From Montifringilla adamsi (lineage: Eukaryota > Chordata > Aves > Passeriformes > Passeridae): 64,000 nucleotides of DNA. The stretch spans positions 3,239,041 to 3,303,040 of the forward strand of contig JAGGNK010012003.1 of the NCBI GenBank assembly GCA_017590115.1, in the 5' to 3' direction. Position 1 is the stretch's first letter. Each line of letters begins with the position of its first letter. The position numbers and the translations under genes were made by a program. Below are positions 26,092 through 37,380 of the stretch, piece by piece. The notes below the pieces were generated by a model that saw nothing but the letters and a program-made list of their open reading frames with translations, was not told the origin of the DNA and ran no database searches.

Positions 26092-27189
26092 GTGAGGGAT
26101 GGGCTGGGGCGGGGAGGGGAAGCTGATCCTGTTGCAGGGGCTGGAAGGGATCGGCTCCATCCCTGCTGATCCTGCAGCGGGGTGCGGGTCTCTGGTGCTG
26201 CTCTCAGGGCTGTCCCGCAGCCCGGGCAGGATGCGACCCCGCTGGTGCTGGAGACCATCCCGCTGCGGGTGGATTCGGGGCAGGCGTGTGTCCCTACGCA
26301 CATCATACACGAGCATTAAAAGCCCCGTTTTCCCCCGCAGGCGCCGCGCCAGGGGCAGCATCACCCTGCCAGCGCAGCGCGGTCACAGCGCCCTTTCGGG
26401 GTGTCCTTGTGCCGCCGGGGGGGTGCTAGCAGCCTGCCCCCCGCTGCCGGAGCCGCCCCCGTGGAGCCCGGCCAAGGGAAATGAAGCAAATCCAGCGATT
26501 AACTCCTGCCGAGATCAGCGTGGGAGCAGCAGGATTGTTCCACCCGGCAAAGGCCGGTGCTGTCCGCCCTACACCCCGCGCCCCGAAATAAAACAAATGA
26601 AATAAAACAACTGCTTCACTTGCAAAGGGCTCTGGGGGTGTCACCTGCCACGCGTGTGTCGCTGCAGGTGGCACATGTGGCCCCGACCGCCCGTGGCGCT
26701 GGAGCTGGCACACGGGGAGGCTCCTGGGGTGGTGGCGGGGACCGCACCTTGTCCCCTTGCTGTCCCCCTGTGCGGGGGAGGCAGAGGGGCAGCGCTGCAG
26801 GAACAGAGCGGTGTGTTCCCAGCGTGTCCCCGCAGCGTCCCCACGGTGTCCCCGCGGCGAAAATGCCAAGGACCATCTCGGGCGGCACGGCCCTGAGCCC
26901 CAGCTTTGGGTGGGTCTCGCCATGGGGGGGTTCCCCGACCCCCGCTGCTCTTTAGGGCACCAAGAAACGCCCCCTGCCCTCGGGTGCGCTGCGGCCGGAG
27001 GCGGAGTGCACTAAAAACAAACAAAAACCAGGTTAAAAAGCAGTAGAACGGTGGAGGTTTGGGGTGCGGAGCAGCGCGGCCGCTGCTGCCCCCCCAGGTT
27101 CGGGGGCGCGGAGGGGGTCGGGGGGCGTTGGTCCGACCCAGGCGGGCTGGGCAGGCTGGGCTGAACTGCCCTGGAGCCGCGGGCGGTGC

Positions 27190-27435
27190 CGGGGACTGAG
27201 GGACAGAGGGGACCGAGGGGACAGCGGGGACAGAGAGGGGGGACACAGCGGGGACAGAACGGGAACACAGCGGGGACAGAACGGGGACAGAGCGGGGACA
27301 CAGCAGGACACAGCGGGGACAGACCGGGGACCGAAGGGACACAGCGGGGACAGAGCGGGGGACAGAGCGGGGGGACACAGCGGTGACACAGCGGGGACAG
27401 AGTGGGGACACAGAGGGGAGACAGAGGGGGGACCC
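27190..27435. repeat. G-rich minisatellite (GGGGACA-type units)
   Basis: About 245 bases built from short units such as GGGGACAGAGC and GGGGACACAGC. The + strand carries more than a dozen runs of four or more G separated by short spacers, so G-quadruplex formation is plausible. It ends about 260 bases before the RASA4 start codon. Confidence 0.85.
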
Positions 27436-27439
27436 CGCG

Positions 27440-27692
27440 GGACCCCGGTAGCGCGGGGAGCCCGGCCCCGCCCACCCGCACAGGCCACACCCTCTGGCCG
27501 ACAGCCGATAGGATCACCCAATGGGCGCCGCGGATGTGCACTGGGCCACGCCTCTTTCCCCGCCCCCGCGCGCTGATTGGCGGGCGCCGGCGCCGGTCCG
27601 CACATGGGCGCTGTGCTCGGGGCCGCGGGTTCGAGCCGCGCTCGGCGCCGTTTGGCTCGGCTCGGCTCGGCTCCGCTCCGCTCCCGCCCGCC
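27440..27692 (+). promoter_or_regulatory. RASA4: RASA4 CpG-rich promoter and 5'UTR
   Basis: A CpG-dense stretch directly before the RASA4 ATG. It contains a CCAAT box (27518-27522), an inverted CCAAT as ATTGG (27576-27580) and a GC box (about 27558-27567). A GGCTC-type pentamer run lies just before the start, which sits in a strong Kozak context (GCCATGG). No TATA box is seen. The elements are seen directly; promoter activity is inferred. Confidence 0.6.
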
Positions 27693-30600
27693 ATGGCCCG
27701 GCGCAGCGCCCTCTCCATCCGCATCGTGGAGGGCAGGAACCTGCCCGCCAAGGACATGTGAGTGCCCCCGCGGCGGCCGGGAGAGCTTCGGGGCGGGGGC
27801 ATCCCGAGGGACTCGCCGCTTTCCCAGGGGGGCTGCGGGGTGTCCCCCCAACAGGTCCCTGGTGGGGACACCACCCTCGGGGTGGACTTAGAGCCTCCTC
27901 CCTGCTTTGGGGGCTTGCCCAGAATGGTTTGGGGGCCCCCCAGCAGTGCATGTGGTTTAGGGGCTCACCCCCGGGCGGGTTTAGGATCCCCTTTTGGGGT
28001 GTCACCCCTCGGGCTGTTCCCTCCAGGATGGCTTTGGAGTCGCCCTGCATTGAGGATTCCCCCAGGGTGGCTTTAGGGTCTCCCCCAGCAGTGTGTTTAC
28101 TTTGGGGGTTCCCATCAGGGTAGATTTGGGGTACCCCTCCAGCAGTGCATCTGCTTTGGAGGTTCCCCATAGGGTGGCTTTGGAATCCCCCTTGCTTTGG
28201 GGGTTCCTCCAGGGTGGCTTTGCTGTTTCCTTGCTTTGGGGGTTCCCCCATTGCGGTTTTGGGATCCGCCTCGCTCTGGGGGTTCCTTTCAGGACATTTT
28301 TGTGTCCCCCCAGCAGTTCTCAGCACTCTGGGGGCTCCCTCAGCAGTGCTGTGATTTGGGGACCCCCCCGGGATGGGGCTGAGGTTTCCCCCCGTGCTGT
28401 GGGACTCCCCCAGCCGTGTTTTGGGTACCCCAAGCAGCGCTCCCACTTGGGAGGCTCCCCCTGTGCTGCCACGGGCAGGGCTGTCCCCACCACGGAGGGA
28501 CCCTCGCAGGGACCCCCGGACGTGCAGCAGGACCCGCTACATCCGTCCCCAAAGGAGCAGAGGCTGTCCCAGGGCTGTGTCCCCATCCCAGCCGGCTGAG
28601 GTGCGGGGGGCAGCCCTTGGGTCGGGATTTCCCTCCCAGAATTTCCCGGTGCTCCTCTCATCGCTCTGATCCCTATGGGGCGGGATGTGGGGACAGCAGC
28701 GGGGTGGCCCAGCCGCCACCAAGGCAGCGGGAAGCTGCTGAGGAGCGCTCGGCAGCCGGAAAACCAACAAAAATCCCTGCAGCCGTCATGGAAAAAAGAG
28801 GATAAACAAGGAAAGAAACATGACTTTTTTTTTTTTTTCCCCTTTCTTTTTTTAAATCCCGTGTGTCAGGGCCTGATTTTTAAATCCCTTGGCACAACTC
28901 CCCGCCGGAGCTTGACCCAGCACGGGCGGGCTCTGGGTTTTTTGGGAGGTTCTGGGTTTTGGAAGAGCCGGAAAGCCACAGCGCCTGGAGCGGAGCTTTC
29001 CGGACCGGTGGTTTGGGACGTGGCGCTGGGCTGGGACAGAGCGAGGGAAACCCGAGCGCGACCTTGGCCGAGGCTGCCCCGGCCCCCGCCCGCCGCGCAG
29101 CCCCGGGGATCCGGTTCCCGGCCCTGGCACCGATTTGGGGATCGCTGCTTTCCTCCGGGAATTCCCTCTGCGGGGTGTCCCCGCTGCACGGGCAGCTCAG
29201 CCCCTGCTGGCGACAGCCAGGGGTGATGGAGCACCCCCAAATCCCCGTGGGAAGCCCCAGATCCCACAGGATTTGGCTCAGGGAGTGACTGGAGCCCCCC
29301 AGCTGAGGCTGCCAAATGTTCTTTATCTCAGGGAAGCAAGGGAAAGGGTCTGCCTGATTTTTTGGAATGGTTTTAATTTTTTAATTTACTTTATTTAGTA
29401 TTGATTTTTTAATGTGGCATGTAATTTATTTCATTAGAATTTCTGATTTATTATTTATATATTTTATTGGATTATTTTAATGTTAGGATAATAAATAACG
29501 CCAATAATTTTTAATCTTTAATTTATCCTAATCTATTCTATTTTTATTTCAGTATTTTCACTTCTTAACTTTTTATTTAATCATTTTTTAAAATTATTTA
29601 ATTTCCTTTTTGCTCTTTCCCCTTTTTTTCCACTTATTTATTATTAATTTCTTCACTTATTATTCCTTGTTTTGTTTTTATTCTACTTTAATTTTCTTTG
29701 ATTTTTTTAATTCTATTTTTCTTTTCTTTTTAAAAAATTCCATTTTCCTTCAATTCATCATTCTATTTTCTCTTTCCTTTTTCAGTTCCATTTTTTATTT
29801 AAATTTTTATTTGCTTATTCTCACCACCCCCCGGGGCAGAGCAGCACTGCTGCCTACACCAGTTAATTTTTAATTCCATCCCTGCGCGGCTCTGCTGCCG
29901 GAGGGGTGGCTGCGGGTTCCTTCCCCCTTCCCCCAGTCCTGCCTGGGCTCATTTCCTCTTTCCGAAGCCCTTCTCCTTTCCAGCTCCTTCCCCGCACCCA
30001 GCGGGTGCCCAGGCCAGCCCCGCACCCCCCGCGCCCGCGGTGTCACCAATCCCTGGCGACATCCCGGGCCGGGGATGCTGCGCGGGCGGTGCCACCCCGC
30101 GCCTGCCTTTGGAGCGGGGATTCCTCCTCGCCCAAAGGCTGCGCGGCGGCTCGGGCGGATTCTGCCCATCCTGTCTTTGAATCCCTGACAATCGCCACGC
30201 CTGGGTGGCTCCCCGGCGCGCTGGGTGTCCCCGCGCTGGGGACAAGGTTTGCCGCTGTCACCGCGCGTTGCCGGGCGCAGCCGGAGCGCGCAGCTGCTCC
30301 CTTTCCGCCTGCCCGCTCCCGGCAGCGCCGATGGTTTGCACAAGGCAGGAAATGTCAGCAAGGGGCTCCGCTCAGCGGCACTTCAGCCGCGGCTCTCCTG
30401 AGAAATCCTCTGGGCAGGGCTGGCAGAGCGGGAGCAGCAGCCGGGAGCGGCTCCTGGCAACCTGCTGCATTCCAGCCCCGCGGGCCGGGCGGGGGAGCGC
30501 CTGAGAGCAGGGATGTTCTTGTGGTACCCGGGATGCACAGCCCAGAGAAATCCAGAGAAATCCCTGCTGCCGTGCTTAGCAGGGCAAGGGAGCCCCCCAA

Positions 30601-33600
30601 ATCCTTTCAGTCCCCTCCAGCCGTTTGTGAATCCCCCAAAACCCTTTTCAGTCCCCCCCAAAACACCTTTCAGTCCCCTTCAAAACACTTTCAGTCCCCT
30701 CCAACTCATTTGATTCCCCCAAAACCCTTTCAGTCCCCTCCAACCTCTTTTGATTCCCTCAAACCACCTTCTGATTCCCCCCAAGAACCGTTTCAATCCT
30801 CCTCAAAACCCTTTCAGTCCCCTCAAATTCCTTTTGATTCCTCCAAAACCCCTTTCAGACCCCCTCAAAACCCTTTAAATCCCTTCCAACTCCTTTTGAT
30901 TTCCCCCAAAACACTTTCAGTTTCCTCCAACCCCATTTGATTCCCCCAAAACCCCTTCAGTCCCCCCCAAACCCTTTCAGTTCCTTCCAACCTCTTTTGA
31001 TTGCCCCAAACCACCTTCTGATTCCCCTCAAGAACCCTTTCAATCCTCCTCAAAACCCTTTCAGTCCCCTTCAACTCCTTCAGTCCCACCAAAAACCCTT
31101 TGGATTCCCCCAAATTATTTCAGTTGTCCCCAAAACCCTTTCATCTCCCCCCCAGCAGCTGCCTCTCAGCCTCCTTAGATCTGGGATGTGAAAATCACTC
31201 AATACCTGGGGTCTCCCCACCCGTGCACCCTCCCTTTCCCCAGGACACTCGTGGCTGCCTGGCAGTGCCTCTGCAGTTGGTGTTAATGAATTCTCCATGC
31301 TCCAAGCTGCTCTGTGCCGGTGGGATGGGAGCCACAACCTTTCCATGATCTTGGCCACCCCCAAGGTCCTGGCTCCTCTGTCCCTGCTGGAGTCCTCACC
31401 CCTGACCCTGTTTCTGATGAAGCAGGGCAATAAGCTGTAAAACCGTGATTATTTTTTGGCAAGGGTGACTCGGGTTGTCCCCAGGGAGGAAGCACAGTCA
31501 AAGCATGGTGGTGGCTGTCCTTCACACCCTCTGCATCCCTGGGGGTGTCCCTAGGGCTGTCCCCATCCCTGTGGGAGTGCTGGGTGTCTGGGGACACCCT
31601 GGGGCTGGAGGAGGCTGCTGTGGCCTCACTCCCGGTGTGTGAAGTTGTCCTGCTGGTGCCTGAAGCTGCTTCGGGGAAAGGGTGGGGTTGTTTGCTCCTT
31701 GCCTTCCTGCGTGCAAGAGGAAAAGCCACTTCTGGCAGCAGCGGGACACAGCAGCCGGACACAGACAGGGAGGAGTGGCCCCGGTCTGGAGGCCAAGCCG
31801 GGGTCACCCTGTGCTGGCAGCTGTGGCCAGGTCCCCGTGGAAGCCTTTGGCTGCCTCTGCTGCCCAGCCTCACCCTCAGGGCTCAGTCTCTGCAAGGGTC
31901 TGTGGGGGCTGTCAGGGCTGAAGGCTTTGGTCACCCATGGCCATGAGAGTCCTGTCTGCTGGGTGGTGGCCAGGCTGTGGCTGGTGGCACTGACAGAGCT
32001 GTCCCTTGTCCTTCTAGCACGGGGAGCAGTGACCCGTACTGCATCGTGAAGATCGACGATGAGGCCATCATCAGGTGGGTGGCCCAGGTCCCTGGCTGCT
32101 CCCTAAAACTGCTGGAGCCCCAAACCTTGCTCCTGGCAGGTGTCTCCATCTTTGCTCCTGGCAGGTGTCTCCATCTGCTGCAGGCACATTATTATTATGA
32201 TTATTATTAAGATCATTATTTATTATTATTTATCATTCATTATTATTCCCTGCGTTGGGCTGAGATGCTCCTGCAGACACAGCAGTGTCTAACAGCTCAT
32301 GGTCTCCTCCCCTCTACTCCACCCCTGTGTCTGCCAGCCCAGAGCCACAAGACAGGACAAGGACAGGGACAGAGACTCATCCCTGCTCCAGCCAGGTTCC
32401 AGAATCTGGGTGCTTCCCCCAGCCATGTGTCCCCAAAAGCTGGGAAGGTCCCAGGGCTGGGGGGTACCCCTGAGAGGGAGCCCTGTCCCCTGTGTCACCA
32501 GTGCCACCTGCCCCACAGGACTGCCACGGTGTGGAAGACGCTGTCCCCGTTCTGGGGGGAGGAATACGAGGTGCAGCTCCAGCCTGGCTTCCACAGCATC
32601 TCCATCTACGTCATGGACGAGGATGCCCTCAGGTGTGGTGGGGGCTCGGCCTGGGGACTCCGTTGGTGGCTTTTGGTTCCCCTGGTGCTGACACCAGAGA
32701 ACCCCACCTTGCCACGCTGCCCTGGCCTTTGGGACACAGATGAATGAAGTTATCTGCCAAGGATATTGTCCATCTGGCAGCAGAGGATGGCTGATGTGCT
32801 CCATGGGGACAGACACACCATGGTGGCCCCAATCCAGGATCCCCCAAAGTGGGGGCTGTCCTACCTGGGCACCAATCCCATGCCCCTACCTGGGCCTTGC
32901 TTCCCACTTTTGTTTTCCAGCCGTGATGACATCATTGGGAAGGTCTGCATCACCCGGGACATGCTGGCAGAGCACCCCAAGGGTAGGGGAAATCATGGCT
33001 GGGGGGTCCCAGGAGGGACCCATCTCCCTCCACTTGGACAAGCTGGTCCTGAGGGGTTCCCCAATGACCCCTTCATGGGGATCCCCCCTTTTCCCACAGG
33101 ATACAGTGGCTGGATGAGCCTCAGCGAGGTGGACCCTGATGAGGAGGTGCAGGGGGAGATCCACCTGCGGGTGGAGGTCCTGGGCAGCCAGGGCAGCCGG
33201 CGGCTGCGCTGCTCCGTGCTGGAGGCCAGGTGAGAGGGGGCACGAGGGTGACAGGGGCTGCGTGTGCAGCTGGGACAAGGGTGCCGAGTCTGAGCTGCTC
33301 CATGACTCAGTTTCCCTGGTGTATCCGGTCCTTTGGGTGCAGAGCACCCTCCTCATCACCCAGCAGGTGCTGGGGCAGGGTCTACCTCATCTGCAGGTCT
33401 TTGAGACATAGATCTTGAGATACCTACAGGCACCTGTGGCACCCCCTCCCCTCTCAGGGTATTTTGGGAGGTGGCTGGTAAATTCCCCTTCTTCTTGGCA
33501 GGGATTTGGCCAGGAAGGACAGGAATGGTGCCTCCGACCCCTTTGTCCGCCTGCGCTACAACGGGAAGACACAGGAGAGCACCGTGAGTGCGGCTTCAGC

Positions 33601-36600
33601 CATCCCCAGCCTGCCAGGGGTGCAGGGGGAATCAACCCACGGGGAAGCCCGGAGCCACCCCTGTCCCCCAGCATCCCCAGCTTGGTGTCCCTGAGGGATA
33701 GACCCACCCAGCAAGAGAGGACAAAGCTGTTGCCTTTGCAGGTGGTCAAGAAATCCTGTTACCCTCGCTGGAACGAGGCCTTCGAGTTCGAGCTGGCCGA
33801 GCCTGCCGGGGAGAAGCTCTGCGTGGAGGTGTGGGACTGGGACCTGGTGGGCAGGAACGACTTCCTGGGCAAGGTGAGCCCCAAACCCTTTCAGTGCTGC
33901 CGGGGTCCTGCCCAGCTGCACACCCAGCCCTCTCCTGCCTTCCCCTCCCAGGTGGTGTTCAGCATCCAGGGGCTGGAGGCGGCTGGGCAGGAGGAGGGCT
34001 GGTTCAGGCTGTGGCCAGACAAATCCAAGCCGACAGAGGACGAGTGAGTTTTGGCACAGGGTGTTGGGGTGTGCTGGGGATGGTCCCAGTTCCCTCAGGG
34101 GCATTAGGGAGGGGAGTTTTCCTGGGAAGCATCATCACTTTGGAGGGATAGCCTGGGGTGTCAGGCCACCTCTTGGTGAAGTATCCATCCATCCATCCAT
34201 CCATCCATCCATCCATCCATCCATCCATCCATCCATCCACCCACGCACCCTCCTCGTGCTCCTGCAGGCGCCGTGGCAGCCTGGGCTCGCTGCAGCTGCA
34301 GGTGAAGCTTCGGGATGAGACCGTGCTTCCCTCCCACTGCTACCAGCCCCTGGTGCAGCTCCTGTGCCAGGAGGTGAAGTCGGGGCGCCAGGTGAGGGGT
34401 CCGTGCCCAGCCCTGCTGGAGCACCCACATCTCCCAGCTCTGTGCCGTGGTGCCTGCCTGCCTCGGGCTGTCACGTTGTGGTGCCTCTTCCCTCCAGGAC
34501 GGCCAAGTGCACCTGGTCACCCTCCTGGATGAAACCACCACGGCCGAGTGCCGGCAGGAGGTCGCCATCAACTTGGTCAAACTCTTCCTGGGCCAGGGGC
34601 TGGTCAAGGAGTTCCTGGACCTGCTCTTTGAGCTGGAGCTGGCCAAGCCCTGTAAGGCTGGAATGGGGAGTGGACCTGGAGGCTTCCTAATCATCTCCTG
34701 GGGCTGCAAAACCTCCAGGGGATTTTGTGGGGATTTTTTGGGAGTGATGGTTGAGGCTCAGCCATCACACTGTAGAATCTGTTGGGCTCATCCCAGCAGT
34801 TCATGGGCTGAGGTTGGTGGAGGAGCAGTGGTCTGAGGTTAGGAGATCCCCGTGACACCCATGGAAATGGCCAGGGGGCAGGGCACAGGCTCTGGGAATG
34901 ACCCCCATGACTGCAGCTGCCCAGGGATGACCTGTGGCCGTCCCCCAGGCCATGGACCCTCTCCTGCTTTGCAGGTGAGCCCAACACTCTGTTCCGGAGC
35001 AACTCTCTGGCCTCGAAGTCGATGGAGTCCTTCCTCAAGGTGCCACACCACCCAAAACCTGCTCTTCCCAGGTCATCCTGGCCCTGGGCTGCTCCCAGGG
35101 GAAGAAGTGGGAGGCTGCTGTGCTTGTGCCTTCCCCTGGGGGTGGGAGGCTGGAGAAAATCCACTGGGTGACCCTGAGGGCGTCAGGTACCAAATCTGCG
35201 GCCCATCCCTGTCCCCTGTGGTCCCTCGGCAGGTGACAGGGATGCCATACCTGCACTTTGTCCTGGGCCCCACCATTGCCCGCGTGTTCGAGGAGAAGAA
35301 ATACGTGGAGCTGGACCCCGGCAAGGTGGAGATCAAAGACGTCGGGTAAGGGGCTCGTGGGGTGGCAGGGCAGGGGTGGCCCCAGCGCTGGGGGTGACAA
35401 TGACGGTGCCCGCAGGTGCTCGGGGCTGCACCGGGTGCAGACGGAGGGCGAGGTGATCGAGCAGGGCCGGCAGCACCTCCAGTCCTACCTGGGCGAACTC
35501 CTGGACGCCATCGTCAGGTCGGCCCCGGCGTGTCCCCCCCTGATCCGCGCCGTGTTCCGCCAGCTCTTCCAACGCGTCGGGGAGCGCTTCCCGCAGCACC
35601 AGGTCGGGATGGTGCGGGGACAAACAGGGACATCCCCAGGGGACAACGCTCTCTAGGAGTGGTCCCCAGCTGTGGTCATTCCCTCTTGGGCAAGCAGCAG
35701 CCCCGGCCACCGGTGCATCGCTGTTTGTGGGGCTGTCCCACGCTGGGAGAGACCCTCACGTGTGTTCCCCACCCCCTCGGTGGTCACAGCACGCCAAATT
35801 TGTGGCTGTCACCAGCTTCCTGTGCCTGCGCTTCTTCTCGCCGGCCGTGATGACCCCCAAGCTGTTCCAGCTGCGGGCCACCCACGCGGACGCGCGGACC
35901 AGCCGCACGCTGCTGCTGCTGGCCAAGGTGCGACAGGGGACCCCGGGCCGGGCTTTGGGGTGCCCGGCTGGTGCTTGCTGGGGCCAGCCGGGTCTCCCGG
36001 GGGTGACGCTACCACTGCCGCCGTCCCCAGGCCATCCAGCTGATCGGGAACATGGAGCCGGCGGCCGGGCGCGCCAAGGAGACGTGGCTGTCGCCGCTGC
36101 TGCCCGCCCTGCAGCAGGGCACCGCCCGCATGAGGGACTTCATCACCCGCCTGGTGGGCACGGAGGAGGAGCAGGGCGAGCAGGAGGGTGAGGGGCGGCC
36201 GCTGGGGCCCTCCCCGGCCGTGGTGAAGGAGGGGCTGCTCCTTGTGCACAAAACACGGGGCAAGGGGCCGCTGCTCGCTGCTGCCGCCGGCAAGAAACTC
36301 CATTTCTGCCTCACCGGGGAGTCGCTGAGCTTCGGCAAGAGCCCCGGTGGGGAGGTACGGGCGTGCTGGGGGGGCGGGGGGCGGCAGCGGTGTGGCGCTG
36401 ACCCCTGTGTGTGTGTGACCTCCATCAGCGCATCGGTGCCATCGCCCTGGGCGACATCCTGGCAGCCGAGAAGGTGGAGGAGAAGAGCTTCGGCAGCTCC
36501 CACGTTATGCAGGTGGTTTACCTGGCCTCGGGCGGGCAGCAGGAGACGGCGTACCTGCAGTGCAAGGTGCGGCGGGGACAGCCCGCGCGGTGGCACATCC

Positions 36601-37338
36601 CGGGCGGTGGCACGGGGTCCCTCTGACTGTCCCCAACCCCGCAGTGTGTCAACGAGCTGAACCAGTGGCTGTCAGCCCTGCGCAAGGTGTGCGGCAACAA
36701 CCCCCGAGTGCTCCGCTCCTACCACCCCGGCGTCTTCCGCGGGGACAAGTGGAGCTGCTGCCACCAGCGCGACAGGACAGGTACAGGCAGGTGGCCCCGG
36801 GGGTCGCTGGGGTGTCCCCAGGTACAGTGACCCTGCTGTTCCGCAGGGTTGGGATGCGACCGGACGCGGCACGGCGTCACCCTGCAGGACTGGAGCGACC
36901 CGCTGGAGCCCACGGTGGAGGCTCAGCGCCTCTTCCAGCACCTGCAGGGCCTCCGGGGGACCCTGAGGTGAGCCCCTGCCCCGGGACCCCCGCCCCGCCC
37001 CGCAGCCCCTTCCCCTCCTGCCGAGGCCCGGCCCTTCCTGCCGCTCTCCGCAGGGACAAGTACTGGGAGCTGCTGGAGCCGGAGCGCGCCCAGAGCGGGC
37101 CCCGCGGTGAAGGTGGGTTCAGTGCGGGGTTCCGGGGGTGTCCCCAGGGGTCACAAGGGCTGTGGTGGTGACCCCGGGGGAGCTGTGGGGTGTCACCGTG
37201 GCTGCCTGTCCCGCAGACGCTGCCCTGCCCGAGGGGCTGAGCCGGCTGCTGGCGGCGCTGGCGGAGCTGGAGCGCTGCCACCGGCGGGCGCAGCCCCCTC
37301 AGGCCGCGGCCCCGGCCCTGCTGCGGCTGCAGACGTGA
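27693..37338 (+). CDS. RASA4: RasGAP with C2 domains, CAPRI/RASA4, complete 20-exon gene
   Basis: RASA4 is a calcium-triggered GTPase-activating protein that switches off Ras at the plasma membrane. Exons: 27693-27757, 32018-32074, 32519-32632, 32921-32982, 33100-33229, 33502-33583, 33742-33873, 33952-34043, 34268-34391, 34498-34651, 34975-35039, 35233-35345, 35416-35602, 35790-35927, 36031-36354, 36429-36566, 36645-36780, 36847-36967, 37054-37112 and 37217-37338. These sum to 804 residues; human RASA4 has 803. Domains: C2A (about 5-110), C2B (about 132-250), RasGAP (about 290-520) with arginine finger R345 in [12 protein letters not shown] and the LRFFSPAVM motif, then PH (about 565-670). 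A BTK zinc motif follows, with H686, C697, C698 and C708 at the classic spacing. C2 acidic residues ([14 protein letters not shown]) are intact. RASAL1 is the nearest alternative, but the length and wording fit RASA4. Confidence 0.96.
27875..28440. repeat. Degenerate tandem repeat, about 50-65-bp units, RASA4 intron 1
   Basis: Repeated modules include CTTTGGGGGTTCC, CAGGGTGGCTTTGG and CCCCCAGCAGTG in recurring order. Roughly nine or ten diverged copies are visible. It is intronic. Confidence 0.75.
29345..29820. repeat. T-rich AT-only low-complexity block, RASA4 intron 1
   Basis: About 475 bases dominated by T with A, in motifs such as TTTATT and AATTTTT, with few G. It contrasts sharply with the GC-rich DNA on both sides. 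The + strand is strongly T-skewed. No known retroelement was recognised in it. Confidence 0.75.
30590..31150. repeat. CCCCAAA / CCCTTTCAGTCC minisatellite, RASA4 intron 1
   Basis: More than fifteen diverged units combine CCCCCAAAACCC, TTTCAGTCCCCTCC and TTTTGATTCC, with a basic period near 23-30 bases. A higher-order duplication is visible: the block around 30741-30835 recurs near 30990-31075. The + strand is C-rich and nearly free of G. Confidence 0.85.
32185..32248. repeat. (ATT)n microsatellite, RASA4 intron 2
   Basis: Imperfect ATT/ATTT trinucleotide run in the intron between RASA4 exons 2 and 3. Confidence 0.85.
34182..34239. repeat. (CCAT)n tetranucleotide microsatellite, RASA4 intron 8
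   Basis: About 14 uninterrupted CCAT units followed by CCACCCACG. It sits in the short intron before RASA4 exon 9, ending about 28 bases before the exon. Likely length-polymorphic. Confidence 0.95.
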
Positions 37339-37374
37339 GGGACCCGCTCCTCCCGCCGCGGCAGCGCGGCTGGC

Positions 37375-37380
37375 AATAAA
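37375..37380 (+). promoter_or_regulatory. RASA4: RASA4 poly(A) signal AATAAA
   Basis: A canonical hexamer only 36 bases after the stop codon at 37338, giving a very short 3'UTR. Confidence 0.8.

Larger units (their letters stand above)
25403..27692. other. UPK3BL1-RASA4 intergenic region
   Basis: About 2.3 kb of GC-rich DNA. It contains a roughly 49-bp tandem repeat (25870-26091), a GGGGACA minisatellite (27190-27435) and the RASA4 promoter island. Long open frames on both strands are by-products of GC content and repeat periodicity. No exon was recognised. Confidence 0.65.
27758..32017 (+). other. RASA4 intron 1, repeat-rich
   Basis: About 4.3 kb and by far the largest RASA4 intron. It is bounded by GTGAGTG and CTTCTAG. 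It holds a degenerate pyrimidine/G-tract minisatellite (27875-28440), a GC-rich stretch (28440-29330), a T-rich low-complexity block (29345-29820), CpG-rich DNA (29880-30500) and a CCCCAAA-type minisatellite (30590-31150). No exon was recognised inside it. Confidence 0.75.

Noticed and set aside
27628..27637. GGTTCGAGCC, a tRNA B-box-like string
   Set aside because: No A box and no cloverleaf-forming arms at the required distances. It lies in the RASA4 promoter CpG island and is most likely chance.
26641..27874. Several 250-290-codon minus-strand frames with repeated SVPAVSPLCP-like text
   Set aside because: They are translations of the GGGGACA minisatellite and the RASA4 promoter, and overlap in two frames at once.
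29906..30940. 344-codon open frame on the + strand
   Set aside because: Its second half is translation of the C-rich minisatellite and its first half is CpG-rich intron. No domain is recognised and it lies wholly inside RASA4 intron 1.
36184..36200. Donor-like GGTGAGGGG inside RASA4 exon 15
   Set aside because: The frame reads through it with a length close to the human protein, and there is no room for an intron before the conserved KEGLLLVH segment.
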